NCBI GenBank assembly: GCA_031283665.1
Contig: JAITBJ010000084.1
Coordinates: forward strand, 1 to 5,175
Direction: 5' to 3'
Source: Candidatus Opitulatrix cubana
GTDB taxonomy: Bacteria > Actinomycetota > Actinomycetes > Actinomycetales > Bifidobacteriaceae
DNA: 5,175 nucleotides
A program made the translations under genes and the position numbers. How positions within the stretch are numbered: the first letter of the stretch is position 1; each line of letters begins with the position of its first letter. Positions 1 through 5,175 of the stretch are shown here, one piece after another. The notes beneath the pieces were generated by a model. It worked only from the letters and a program-made list of their open reading frames with translations, had not been told where the DNA came from and made no database searches.

Positions 1-2
1 AA

Positions 3-83
3 GTTGGCTCTATGCCAGAAGCTGCTCTAAAAGATATACATAAAAATATAGAGGAAAAATCAAATCAAGAAATGCTTTTTTGA
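3..83 (+). CDS. C-terminal end of an unidentified protein (5' part outside window)
   Basis: A reading frame is open from the window edge and stops at TGA (81-83), giving 26 residues: a short, charged, probably helical tail (PEAALKDIHKNIEEKSNQ) ending in QEMLF. I do not recognise the protein. The tail ends in Q-x-x-L-F, which resembles the sliding-clamp-binding pentapeptide (consensus QL[S/D]LF) found at or near the C-terminus of several bacterial DNA polymerases and repair proteins. That is only a motif resemblance on five residues. The frame is supported by its codons and by the hairpin covering the stop, but such a short open frame could also occur by chance. It lies 103 bp upstream of nrdR, which appears to have its own promoter, so the two need not be co-transcribed. 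Confidence 0.45.
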   Translation, partial: VGSMPEAALKDIHKNIEEKSNQEMLF

Positions 84-87
84 TTTG
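61..87. terminator. AT-rich hairpin over the upstream stop codon, possible terminator
   Basis: CAAATCAA (61-68) is perfectly complementary to TTGATTTG (80-87). The stem continues inward through a G-T wobble and three A-T pairs to a three-base loop (TGC, 73-75), making a 12-pair stem. On the plus strand the descending arm contains six T (76-81), but no T-run follows the stem. On the minus strand the hairpin is followed by ATTTTT. It sits at the 3' end of the partial gene, which fits a terminator, but the low GC content makes it a weak one. Confidence 0.3.
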
Positions 88-174
88 AATAATCCAATAA
101 AACATAGCATGAAAGCAAGCGGCAGCTGGACATCTTTTCCTAGCAAGCATGGCTTAAGTATAAAATTAATGCTA

Positions 175-187
175 TATAATTAAATTA
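175..187 (+). promoter_or_regulatory. nrdR -10 box with predicted transcription start at the ATG (leaderless)
   Basis: A perfect TATAAT lies at 175-180, followed by six bases (TAAATT) and the nrdR ATG at 187. With the last T of the hexamer at -7, position +1 is the A of the ATG. No Shine-Dalgarno sequence lies between the hexamer and the start. No convincing -35 box is seen 16-18 bases upstream (around 152-158). I saw no NrdR-box pair here, so autoregulation is not supported by the sequence. Confidence 0.6.
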
Positions 188-636
188 TGCACTGCCCCTA
201 TTGTAATGCCACTGAATCAAGAGTAGTAGATTCTAGAATTAGTGAAGATGGCTATTCTATAAGACGCCGGCGCCTCTGCGAAAACTGCGAAAGGCGCTTT
301 TCCACAAATGAGACTATTCAGTTGTGCGTGGTTAAAAGAGATGGCACTTTAGAAGCTTTTGACAGACAAAAAATAATGGATGGCGTAGTTAAATCCGCGC
401 AAGGGAGACCTATAACAGAATCTGATCTGAAAAAGATTGTGGATGCTGTGGAAGAGAAAGTGCGTTCATTAGGGCTCTCGCAAATAGATTCGTATGATAT
501 AGGTCATGCTGTTTTAGAGCCTTTGCGAAAGTTTGATGTGATAGCGTATTTGAGATATGCAAGCGTTTATAAGGGTTTCAAAAGTTTAGATGATTATATA
601 AATGAAATTGAAAAACTCAAAAAGCGCAAAAATTAG
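187..636 (+). CDS. nrdR: Transcriptional repressor NrdR (zinc ribbon + ATP-cone)
   Basis: This is NrdR, the nucleotide-sensing repressor of ribonucleotide reductase genes. In this family a zinc ribbon binds NrdR boxes, and an ATP-cone responds to ATP/dATP to set the oligomeric state. Seen here: the zinc ribbon with C3-x2-C6 and C31-x2-C34, the signature SRVVDSR (11-17), the basic patch RRRR (26-29) and RRFST (36-40). The ATP-cone spans about residues 46-136 and includes VVKRDGTLEAFDRQKI and a late YLRYASVYKGF segment. At 149 residues it has the usual family length, with no sign of damage. The start is fixed by the conserved MHCPYC opening and by the -10 box six bases upstream. It stands alone: the upstream gene has a hairpin at its end, and the next gene is convergent. 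No ribonucleotide reductase gene is in the window, so its targets lie elsewhere. The sequence looks actinobacterial. Confidence 0.96.
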   Translation: MHCPYCNATESRVVDSRISEDGYSIRRRRLCENCERRFSTNETIQLCVVKRDGTLEAFDRQKIMDGVVKSAQGRPITESDLKKIVDAVEEKVRSLGLSQIDSYDIGHAVLEPLRKFDVIAYLRYASVYKGFKSLDDYINEIEKLKKRKN

Positions 637-643
637 CTTTTTT
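619..643. terminator. Likely bidirectional terminator between nrdR and the acyltransferase gene
   Basis: AAAAAGC (619-625) pairs with GCTTTTT (636-642) around a ten-base loop. The A-tract on one side and T-tract on the other give a U-rich 3' arm on both strands. The element overlaps the last codons and stop of nrdR and touches the stop codon of the convergent gene, where a shared terminator is expected. The stem has only two GC pairs, so efficiency is uncertain. Confidence 0.4.
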
Positions 644-675
644 ATTCTGATTTATTCTGGGCTAATTTATTCTGA
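641..675. repeat. Three copies of a 10-bp repeat at the acyltransferase 3' end
   Basis: TTTATTCTGR occurs at 641-650, 651-660 and 666-675. The first two copies are adjacent and the third is offset by five bases. On the minus strand, two copies read in the same frame as QNK, and the last copy is in a shifted frame where it gives S-E-stop. The C-terminus of the acyltransferase (SQNKLAQNKSE) is therefore built from this repeat, which fits replication slippage. Confidence 0.75.
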
Positions 676-1856
676 GAAAAATAGTTATCTACTAATTTTT
701 CACTCGTTTGCCCTAAATAATTTGCAAATCTGCCTAATGGCATTTCAGCCCATTTCCAAAATCCCCAAGCAAGTGCTATACACACTGCCATTACTAACCA
801 CGGTGAAAATGGCATTATTGGGTTAGATGCATTAGCTACAATTGCTTCTAAATTGGAATTGCCAACTAACGCCCAGTGAGTGATAAATAAGGAAAAGCTA
901 ATTTTTCCAAGCCACTGCAAAGGTCGTGTAGATAAAAACCAAATAGCTGGATCAAAATATAAAATCGCGTAAAGAATTGGCAAGCTCGCCACAGTCCAAA
1001 GGCCCATATAGTTTTGACCTGTGTACCCGGTAAATGCGAAAAAATAATCAGGTATCTTAATAATTGCTAATCCTGCTATAAGCATAGCTCCAAGTATAAA
1101 ATTGTTTTTGATTTTCAGATTTTTTCGCCCATCTTCTGTATTTGGATGTTTAAAGTAAAACATTGCTAAATTGACACCGATTATAAATGGTGGCAAAAAT
1201 TTCAAACTGTTTAAATCGCCTTGAGGGTCAGAGCAGTAAAACCCTATAATAGAAAGAAGTGAGCTTCCCGCCCAGACTGCAATTAGATTATTAGAAAAGA
1301 ACTTTTCTGCTTTTATCATAAGCACAAAAACTGCGGGAAGCATAAGAGAAAAATAAAGTATCCATTTGATAGTCCACATTGGCGGATATAAAGCAGTAGG
1401 TGTGCCGAATATGAAATCAAATGATCCAAATAGCTGCCCCCAATAATATCCACTAAATATGCCTTGGCGAGTCCAGTCATCATGCAAATTGACTCCCCAT
1501 ATAGCGTTAGTGGCTGTGCCTGTAATCACTAAAATAGCTAATACTGCATAGCAGGGCAAAAGCAATCTTCCTAACCGCTTAATTGTGTAAGATACCCAAT
1601 TGTAATTTGCTTTACCAAGCATCCCCCATGCTGCCACAAACCCGCTAATAGCAAGAAAAATAGTTACAGCCTGTGATCCAGTATGAGCGCCGAAAAAAAA
1701 GTTAGTGAAAGCAAGCCATGTCTGATGGGCATCGCTTGTGGATGGGGTCCATAAATCTGATGTATTATAAATAGTGTTTTTATTAGTATGGTAAAACATT
1801 ACCATAAAGCAAGCGATGCCTCTTACTCCGTCTATTGAAGTGATTCTTTTTTTCAT
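642..1856 (-). CDS. Membrane acyltransferase, acyltransferase-3 family (OafA/YrhL-like)
   Basis: The predicted 404-residue integral membrane protein belongs to the acyltransferase-3 family, which transfers acyl groups such as acetyl to cell-surface polysaccharides or other envelope acceptors. The acceptor here cannot be told. Seen in order: the N-terminal motif SIDGVRGIACFMVMFYHT with D9, R12, G13 and candidate catalytic H23; a GSQAVTIFLAISGF segment (60-73); R94, R97 and P101 in KRLGRLLLP; a MWTIKWILYFSLMLP segment (160-174); many hydrophobic stretches, about ten membrane helices; a late WLGKISFSLFITHWAL helix; and a closing AEMPLGRF. The W-x-x-x-x-E motif usually found in the fourth segment carries Ile (I166) where Glu is expected. 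The open frame extends 15 codons further upstream, but I chose the internal ATG because the DGVRG motif follows it at the usual distance and a perfect -10 box occupies the extension. The gene is monocistronic, convergent with nrdR and divergent from the ATPase gene. Confidence 0.88.
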   Translation of the reverse strand: MKKRITSIDGVRGIACFMVMFYHTNKNTIYNTSDLWTPSTSDAHQTWLAFTNFFFGAHTGSQAVTIFLAISGFVAAWGMLGKANYNWVSYTIKRLGRLLLPCYAVLAILVITGTATNAIWGVNLHDDWTRQGIFSGYYWGQLFGSFDFIFGTPTALYPPMWTIKWILYFSLMLPAVFVLMIKAEKFFSNNLIAVWAGSSLLSIIGFYCSDPQGDLNSLKFLPPFIIGVNLAMFYFKHPNTEDGRKNLKIKNNFILGAMLIAGLAIIKIPDYFFAFTGYTGQNYMGLWTVASLPILYAILYFDPAIWFLSTRPLQWLGKISFSLFITHWALVGNSNLEAIVANASNPIMPFSPWLVMAVCIALAWGFWKWAEMPLGRFANYLGQTSEKLVDNYFSQNKLAQNKSE

Positions 1857-1862
1857 AAAATA

Positions 1863-1871
1863 ATTATACCA
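1863..1871 (-). promoter_or_regulatory. Extended -10 promoter of the acyltransferase gene, leaderless
   Basis: Read on the minus strand, TGG (1871-1869) precedes a perfect TATAAT (1868-1863). Six bases (TATTTT) then lead to the ATG at 1856, so the predicted transcription start is the A of the start codon. No ribosome binding site is present. No clear -35 box is seen 17-19 bases upstream, and the extended TG-N element may compensate. This placement argues against the longer reading frame that begins at 1901. Confidence 0.6.
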
Positions 1872-1896
1872 GATATAGAGCATTTTATGGAAAATT

Positions 1897-2048
1897 GGCA
1901 AATTAAGTGATTTTCGGAACTTACGGGGAAAACCGGCACCTACGGGGAAAATCGGAACTTATGGTGATTTCCGGCAATTTAAGTGATTTCCGGCAATTTC
2001 GGTGATTTCCGGCAATTTCGGTGATTTCCGGCAATTTAAGTGATTTCG
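1897..2048. repeat. Eight-unit tandem array of 19-bp repeats (iteron/operator-like)
   Basis: Eight units of exactly 19 bp begin at 1897, 1916, 1935, 1954, 1973, 1992, 2011 and 2030. The commonest form is GGCAATTTCGGTGATTTCC (units 6 and 7, identical). Units 5 and 8 have AA in place of the central CG, and unit 8 ends in G. Units 2 and 3 are a second type, for example GGAACTTACGGGGAAAACC. Unit 4 joins a type-2 left half to a type-1 right half. G1, G2, A4, T7, G11, G13 and A14 are invariant across all eight. Each type-1 unit is an imperfect dyad, GGCAAT…ATTTCC, with five of six positions pairing. A 19-bp period is not a multiple of three, so the array is not coding. It fills most of the 207-bp gap between the divergent acyltransferase and ATPase genes, and its last unit covers the -35 position of the ATPase promoter. 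The layout suggests cooperative protein binding; the binding protein is unknown. Confidence 0.92.
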
Positions 2049-2063
2049 TGATATACTAAAAAT
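2049..2063 (+). promoter_or_regulatory. Extended -10 promoter of the ATPase gene, leaderless
   Basis: TGA (2049-2051) precedes TATACT (2052-2057), followed by six bases (AAAAAT) and the ATG at 2064. The predicted start of transcription is the start codon itself, and there is no Shine-Dalgarno sequence. The -35 position, around 2029-2034, reads CGGCAA and falls at the junction of repeat units 7 and 8. A protein bound to the array would therefore touch or block this promoter. Confidence 0.6.
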
Positions 2064-3182
2064 ATGATAAAGCGAGAATTAGAAGGCAAAATCCGTAAGT
2101 TCTTAGGCACCGAAAATGCTATTATCTTATTCGGTGCAAGGCAGACTGGCAAAACTACTCTTTTAGAAAATCTTATGAAAAACAAAGATAATGTTTTATG
2201 GTATAATCTTGATGACACAAAAGATGCTGAAAAGTTTAGAGTTCTTTTAGAATATCCCGAAGATTATCTTGATGAGAACACTAATTATTTAGTGATTGAT
2301 GAGGCACAACAAATGGAGGATATCGGTAGAGAATTAAAAGTGCTTCACGATAAATATAAAAGAACCAAACTGCAAATAATTGCAACAGGCTCAAGCAGTT
2401 TTGATTTAGCAAATATAGTAAATGAACCTATGACAGGGAGAAAGTGGGAGTTTCAAATGCAGCCTGTCACATTTTCAGAAATGTGCGAATATCACGGTTT
2501 AGAAAAAGAAAAATCCTTACTTGAAAAGCGTTTAATATATGGCTACTATCCTAAAGTAGTAACAAGTAGTGAAAGTAGCGCACGAGATAATTTATCTTCA
2601 TTGGCAAACTCTATACTTTATAAAGATGTTTTAAAATGGGGGAATATCCGAAAATCTACTAAAATTGAAGACTTACTAAAAGCTTTAGCGTATCAAATAG
2701 GGTCTACTGTGAATTACACAGAAATAGCTTCGTTGATTGAACTTGATAAAATAACAGTAGAAAAATATATTAATCTATTAGAGCAAGCATTTATAATTTT
2801 TAGACTGAATACTTTTAGCAGAAATCTGCGTAACGAAATCAAAGCTCAAAGAAAAATATATTTTTATGACTTAGGGATCAGAAATGCTGTTATTGACAAA
2901 TTTGATAAATTAGAAAATAGAGATGATGAAGGGAAACTTTTTGAAAACTTCATTATCTGTGAAATGATAAAAAAGAGAGATTTAAGAAGTTATTATTATT
3001 GGAGAAGCGTAAAGCAGCAAGAAGTTGATTTAGTAGAACTTGTAAATGGAAAAACAAATGCTTATGAAATTAAATGGAGCCCAGAAAGATTTCCTAAGAT
3101 ACCAAAGTATTTTATAGAAAAATATCTTCCATTAAATATGAAAATCATAAACCGGGAAAACTTTGATCAATTTCTAATATAA
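2064..3182 (+). CDS. AAA-family ATPase with DUF4143 / PD-(D/E)XK-like C-terminal domain
   Basis: The 372-residue cytosolic protein has the AAA_14 + DUF4143 architecture, a widespread and often multicopy family without a settled role. Seen: Walker A GARQTGKT (24-31); Walker B YLVIDEAQ (75-82); a sensor-1-like QIIATGSSSFDL (104-115); and the family's GR…F…P-x-[ST]-F-x-E stretch (125-139). A helix-turn-helix-like region (about 215-260) includes NYTEIASLIELDKITVEKY. The C-terminal domain has E294, D322 in EVDLV, and E335-I-K337, the spacing of a PD-(D/E)XK nuclease fold, so the catalytic set looks intact. Whether it cuts DNA is unknown. The length matches the family, and the frame is unbroken. 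The ATG is set by the -10 box six bases before it. The gene looks more AT-rich than fusA downstream and is bordered upstream by the 19-bp array, which suggests acquisition together with the array. Confidence 0.9.
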   Translation: MIKRELEGKIRKFLGTENAIILFGARQTGKTTLLENLMKNKDNVLWYNLDDTKDAEKFRVLLEYPEDYLDENTNYLVIDEAQQMEDIGRELKVLHDKYKRTKLQIIATGSSSFDLANIVNEPMTGRKWEFQMQPVTFSEMCEYHGLEKEKSLLEKRLIYGYYPKVVTSSESSARDNLSSLANSILYKDVLKWGNIRKSTKIEDLLKALAYQIGSTVNYTEIASLIELDKITVEKYINLLEQAFIIFRLNTFSRNLRNEIKAQRKIYFYDLGIRNAVIDKFDKLENRDDEGKLFENFIICEMIKKRDLRSYYYWRSVKQQEVDLVELVNGKTNAYEIKWSPERFPKIPKYFIEKYLPLNMKIINRENFDQFLI

Positions 3183-3200
3183 GCTCTCAATTATATATAT

Positions 3201-3209
3201 TGCTATACT
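3201..3209 (+). promoter_or_regulatory. Candidate extended -10 promoter for fusA
   Basis: TGC followed by TATACT (3204-3209) makes an extended -10 element in the 86-bp gap after the ATPase stop. Transcription would start near 3216 and give a leader of about 53 bases carrying the fusA ribosome binding site. No good -35 box is visible, and the AT-rich surroundings allow other -10 choices. Read-through from the ATPase gene is also possible, since I see no terminator after it. Confidence 0.4.
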
Positions 3210-3258
3210 GTGCTAAACTATTATTGTAAATACATAATGTTATCAAAATAAATAATTG

Positions 3259-3264
3259 AAGGAG
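3259..3264 (+). promoter_or_regulatory. Shine-Dalgarno sequence of fusA
   Basis: AAGGAG, continuing as GGAGA to 3265, lies four bases before the ATG at 3269. It is a strong match with somewhat short spacing. It is the only clear ribosome binding site in the window, in contrast to the three genes with no leader, and it fixes the fusA start. Confidence 0.8.
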
Positions 3265-3268
3265 ACAA

Positions 3269-5175
3269 ATGGCACTCGAAGTTGAGAGCAATCTGAAAAA
3301 TGTTCGTAATATAGGAATTATGGCGCATATTGACGCTGGCAAAACTACGACTACAGAAAGAATACTTTATTACACAGGCGTAAACTACAAAATCGGCGAA
3401 ACTCATGATGGTGAATCCACTATGGACTGGATGGACCAAGAAAAAGAAAGAGGAATCACTATCACTTCTGCTGCTACCACATGCTACTGGAAAGATAAGC
3501 AAATCAACATTATTGACACACCTGGTCACGTTGATTTCACTGTAGAAGTTGAGCGCTCTTTGAGAGTTCTTGATGGCGCTGTGGCGGTCTTTGACGGCAA
3601 AGAGGGTGTAGAGCCGCAAAGTGAAACAGTTTGGAGACAAGCTGACAAATATAATGTGCCAAGAATCTGCTTTGTAAACAAAATGGACAAACTCGGTGCT
3701 GATTTTTATTTTTCCGTGCAAACAATTAAAGACCGTCTAAAAGCAAAGCCTATAGTTTTGCAGCTGCCTATCGGAAGTGAAAACACTTTTGAGGGTGTGG
3801 TTGATCTTATAGAGCAAAAAGCTTATGTTTGGAAAGATTCATCTGATCACGGTGCAAAGTTTGAAACTGTAGACATTCCTGATGATTTGAAGCAAAAAGC
3901 AGATGAATATAGAGCAGAGCTTTTAGAGGCATGCGCTGAAACCAGTGAAGAGCTTTTAGAAAAATATCTTGGCGGTGAAGAGCTGACTAAAGATGAAATC
4001 AAATCTGCTGTTCGCTCTCTTACAGTAAACTCTGAAGCATATCCTGTGCTTTGCGGTTCTGCTGCAAAAGATAAGGGAATCCAGCCAATGCTTGATGCTG
4101 TGTTAGATTTTCTGCCGTCTCCTTTAGATGTGCCTGCTGTAGAGGGTCATGATGCGGCAGATCAAGAGAAAATGATAAGCAGAAAATCTGATGTGAAAGA
4201 GCCTTTTGCAGCGCTAGCGTTCAAAGTGGCAGCGCATCCGTTTTATGGAAAGCTCACATATATAAGAGTTTATTCTGGGAAGGTCTCACAGGGTGATACT
4301 GTAGCTAATTCTACTAAACGCAAAAAAGAGAGAATTGGCAAGATTTTTCAAATGCATTCAAATAAGGAAAATCAAATAGACGAGGCTATTGCTGGTCATA
4401 TTTACGCGTTTGTTGGTTTGAAAGATGTGACCACAGGCGACACTTTATGCGCTCCTGATGCAGAAATTATTTTAGAATCTATGACATTTCCTGAGCCTGT
4501 AATAGATGTGGCTATTGAGCCTAAAACTAAATCAGATCAAGAAAAGCTTTCTATTGCGATTCAAAAACTTGCAGAGGAAGACCCTACATTTCGCGTTCGT
4601 CATGATGAAGAATCAGGTCAGACTGTGATAGGCGGTATGGGTGAACTTCATTTAGATATTCTTGTAGAGAGAATGAAGCGTGAATTTAAAGTAGAAGCTA
4701 ATGTGGGCAATCCGCAAGTGGCATACAGAGAAACTATTAAAAAAGCAGTTGCAAATGTGGAATATACACATAAAAAGCAGTCCGGCGGTGCTGGTCAGTT
4801 TGCTAAAGTGCTTGTGTCTATTGAACCGATAGACTTGGATTCAGAGCAGCTTTATGAGTTTGAAAATAAAATCACAGGCGGTCGTATTCCAAGAGAATAT
4901 ATTCCATCCGTTGATACTGGCATTCAGGAAGCAATGGAAAATGGTGTGCTTGCTGGTTTCCCGTTGGTCGGCCTAAAAGCTACTCTCACAGATGGTCAAA
5001 CCCACGATGTGGACTCATCAGAGCTTGCATTCAAAATAGCAGGTGCTCAGGTTTTGAGAGATGCTGCTCGTCAAGCAGATGTGACTCTTTTAGAGCCAAT
5101 TATGAGCGTGGAAGTGAGAACTCCTGAAGAATATATGGGTGATGTGATAGGAGATTTAAACTCTCGCAGAGGCAT
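3269..5175 (+). CDS. fusA: Translation elongation factor G (3' end outside window)
   Basis: EF-G is the cytosolic GTPase that drives ribosomal translocation and, with the recycling factor, ribosome recycling. The window holds 635 codons plus two bases of a family protein usually near 700 residues, so the end of domain V is missing. G-domain motifs are all present: AHIDAGKT (19-26), RGITI (61-65), DTPGH with catalytic H87 (83-87), NKMD (137-140) and CGSA (262-265). Domain II follows (PFAALAFKVAAHPFYGKLTYIRVYSG), then domain III with GGMGELHLDI, domain IV with SGGAGQF (505-511) and the tip loop HDVDSSE, and domain V from LEPIMSVEV onward. The sequence is actinobacterial in character. The start is fixed by the Shine-Dalgarno sequence and normal N-terminal spacing. 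Unusually, rpsG is not upstream as in the standard rpsL-rpsG-fusA-tuf operon. An ATPase gene lies there, and fusA seems to have its own promoter. What follows cannot be seen. Confidence 0.98.
   Translation, partial: MALEVESNLKNVRNIGIMAHIDAGKTTTTERILYYTGVNYKIGETHDGESTMDWMDQEKERGITITSAATTCYWKDKQINIIDTPGHVDFTVEVERSLRVLDGAVAVFDGKEGVEPQSETVWRQADKYNVPRICFVNKMDKLGADFYFSVQTIKDRLKAKPIVLQLPIGSENTFEGVVDLIEQKAYVWKDSSDHGAKFETVDIPDDLKQKADEYRAELLEACAETSEELLEKYLGGEELTKDEIKSAVRSLTVNSEAYPVLCGSAAKDKGIQPMLDAVLDFLPSPLDVPAVEGHDAADQEKMISRKSDVKEPFAALAFKVAAHPFYGKLTYIRVYSGKVSQGDTVANSTKRKKERIGKIFQMHSNKENQIDEAIAGHIYAFVGLKDVTTGDTLCAPDAEIILESMTFPEPVIDVAIEPKTKSDQEKLSIAIQKLAEEDPTFRVRHDEESGQTVIGGMGELHLDILVERMKREFKVEANVGNPQVAYRETIKKAVANVEYTHKKQSGGAGQFAKVLVSIEPIDLDSEQLYEFENKITGGRIPREYIPSVDTGIQEAMENGVLAGFPLVGLKATLTDGQTHDVDSSELAFKIAGAQVLRDAARQADVTLLEPIMSVEVRTPEEYMGDVIGDLNSRRG

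Noticed and set aside
81..92. TGA at 81-83 read as a sense codon (alternative code), extending the upstream gene to TAA at 90-92
   Set aside because: The three complete genes use TGG for Trp and end at TAA or TAG without any in-frame TGA, and the actinobacterial character gives no reason to expect recoding.
114..155. AGCAAGC direct repeat (114-120, 142-148) and the AAGC…GCTT dyad upstream of nrdR
   Set aside because: The matches are short and do not resemble the known NrdR box; chance similarity is likely.
602..826. 74-codon plus-strand open frame
   Set aside because: It overlaps the nrdR end and lies opposite the acyltransferase coding region. The translation is low-complexity with no recognisable domain, so it is a shadow frame.
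1857..1901. Longer acyltransferase frame starting at 1901, adding 15 residues (MPIFHKML…)
   Set aside because: The extension covers a perfect TATAAT and the first bases of the repeat array, and the conserved family N-terminus begins just after the internal ATG at 1856.
1897..2048. CRISPR array
   Set aside because: Units are contiguous with no unique spacers, 19 bp is short for a CRISPR repeat, and there are no cas genes.
2036..2218. 60-codon minus-strand open frame over the ATPase start
   Set aside because: It is antisense to the Walker A region and promoter of a clear gene, with no start signals or family resemblance.
3237..3251. Four-codon mini-ORF (MLSK) in the fusA leader, possible attenuator
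   Set aside because: It has no ribosome binding site and no convincing alternative hairpins follow it; such a short frame is expected by chance in AT-rich DNA.
3221..3725. Minus-strand open frames of 166 and 62 codons opposite fusA
   Set aside because: Both are antisense to the highly conserved EF-G G domain; their sequence is dictated by the fusA codons.

Overview
The window looks like part of the chromosome of a low-GC actinobacterium. The two housekeeping proteins, NrdR and EF-G, read like actinobacterial family members: NrdR has an SRVVDSR…EDGYSIRRRR zinc-ribbon region, and EF-G has NYKIGETHDG, VWRQADKYNVPRICFVNKMDKLGADFY and GKIFQMHSNKEN segments. The DNA itself is AT-rich. An AT-rich member of the Bifidobacteriales or a host-associated relative would fit, but this placement is from remembered sequence character, not a search. 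The standard bacterial code is sufficient: TGG is used for Trp and no in-frame TGA has to be read through.

Layout: (1) the last 26 codons of an unidentified gene, with a hairpin over its stop; (2) nrdR, plus strand; (3) a membrane acyltransferase on the minus strand, convergent with nrdR across a 5-bp gap containing a likely bidirectional terminator; (4) a divergent intergenic region holding eight head-to-tail 19-bp repeats with exact periodicity; (5) an AAA ATPase/DUF4143 gene with an apparently intact PD-(D/E)XK-type C-terminal motif, plus strand; (6) fusA (EF-G), plus strand, running off the right edge after 635 codons.

Two points stand out. First, nrdR, the acyltransferase and the ATPase each have a -10 hexamer (TATAAT, TATAAT, TATACT) ending exactly six bases before the ATG and no Shine-Dalgarno sequence, which predicts leaderless mRNAs starting at the start codon. 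fusA instead has a leader and an AAGGAG ribosome binding site. Second, the 19-bp array abuts the ATPase promoter so closely that its last unit covers the -35 position. It is an iteron- or operator-like structure that may control, or be acted on by, the ATPase. The ATPase gene looks more AT-rich than fusA and lies where rpsG would normally sit upstream of fusA, so the array and ATPase together may be an acquired unit.
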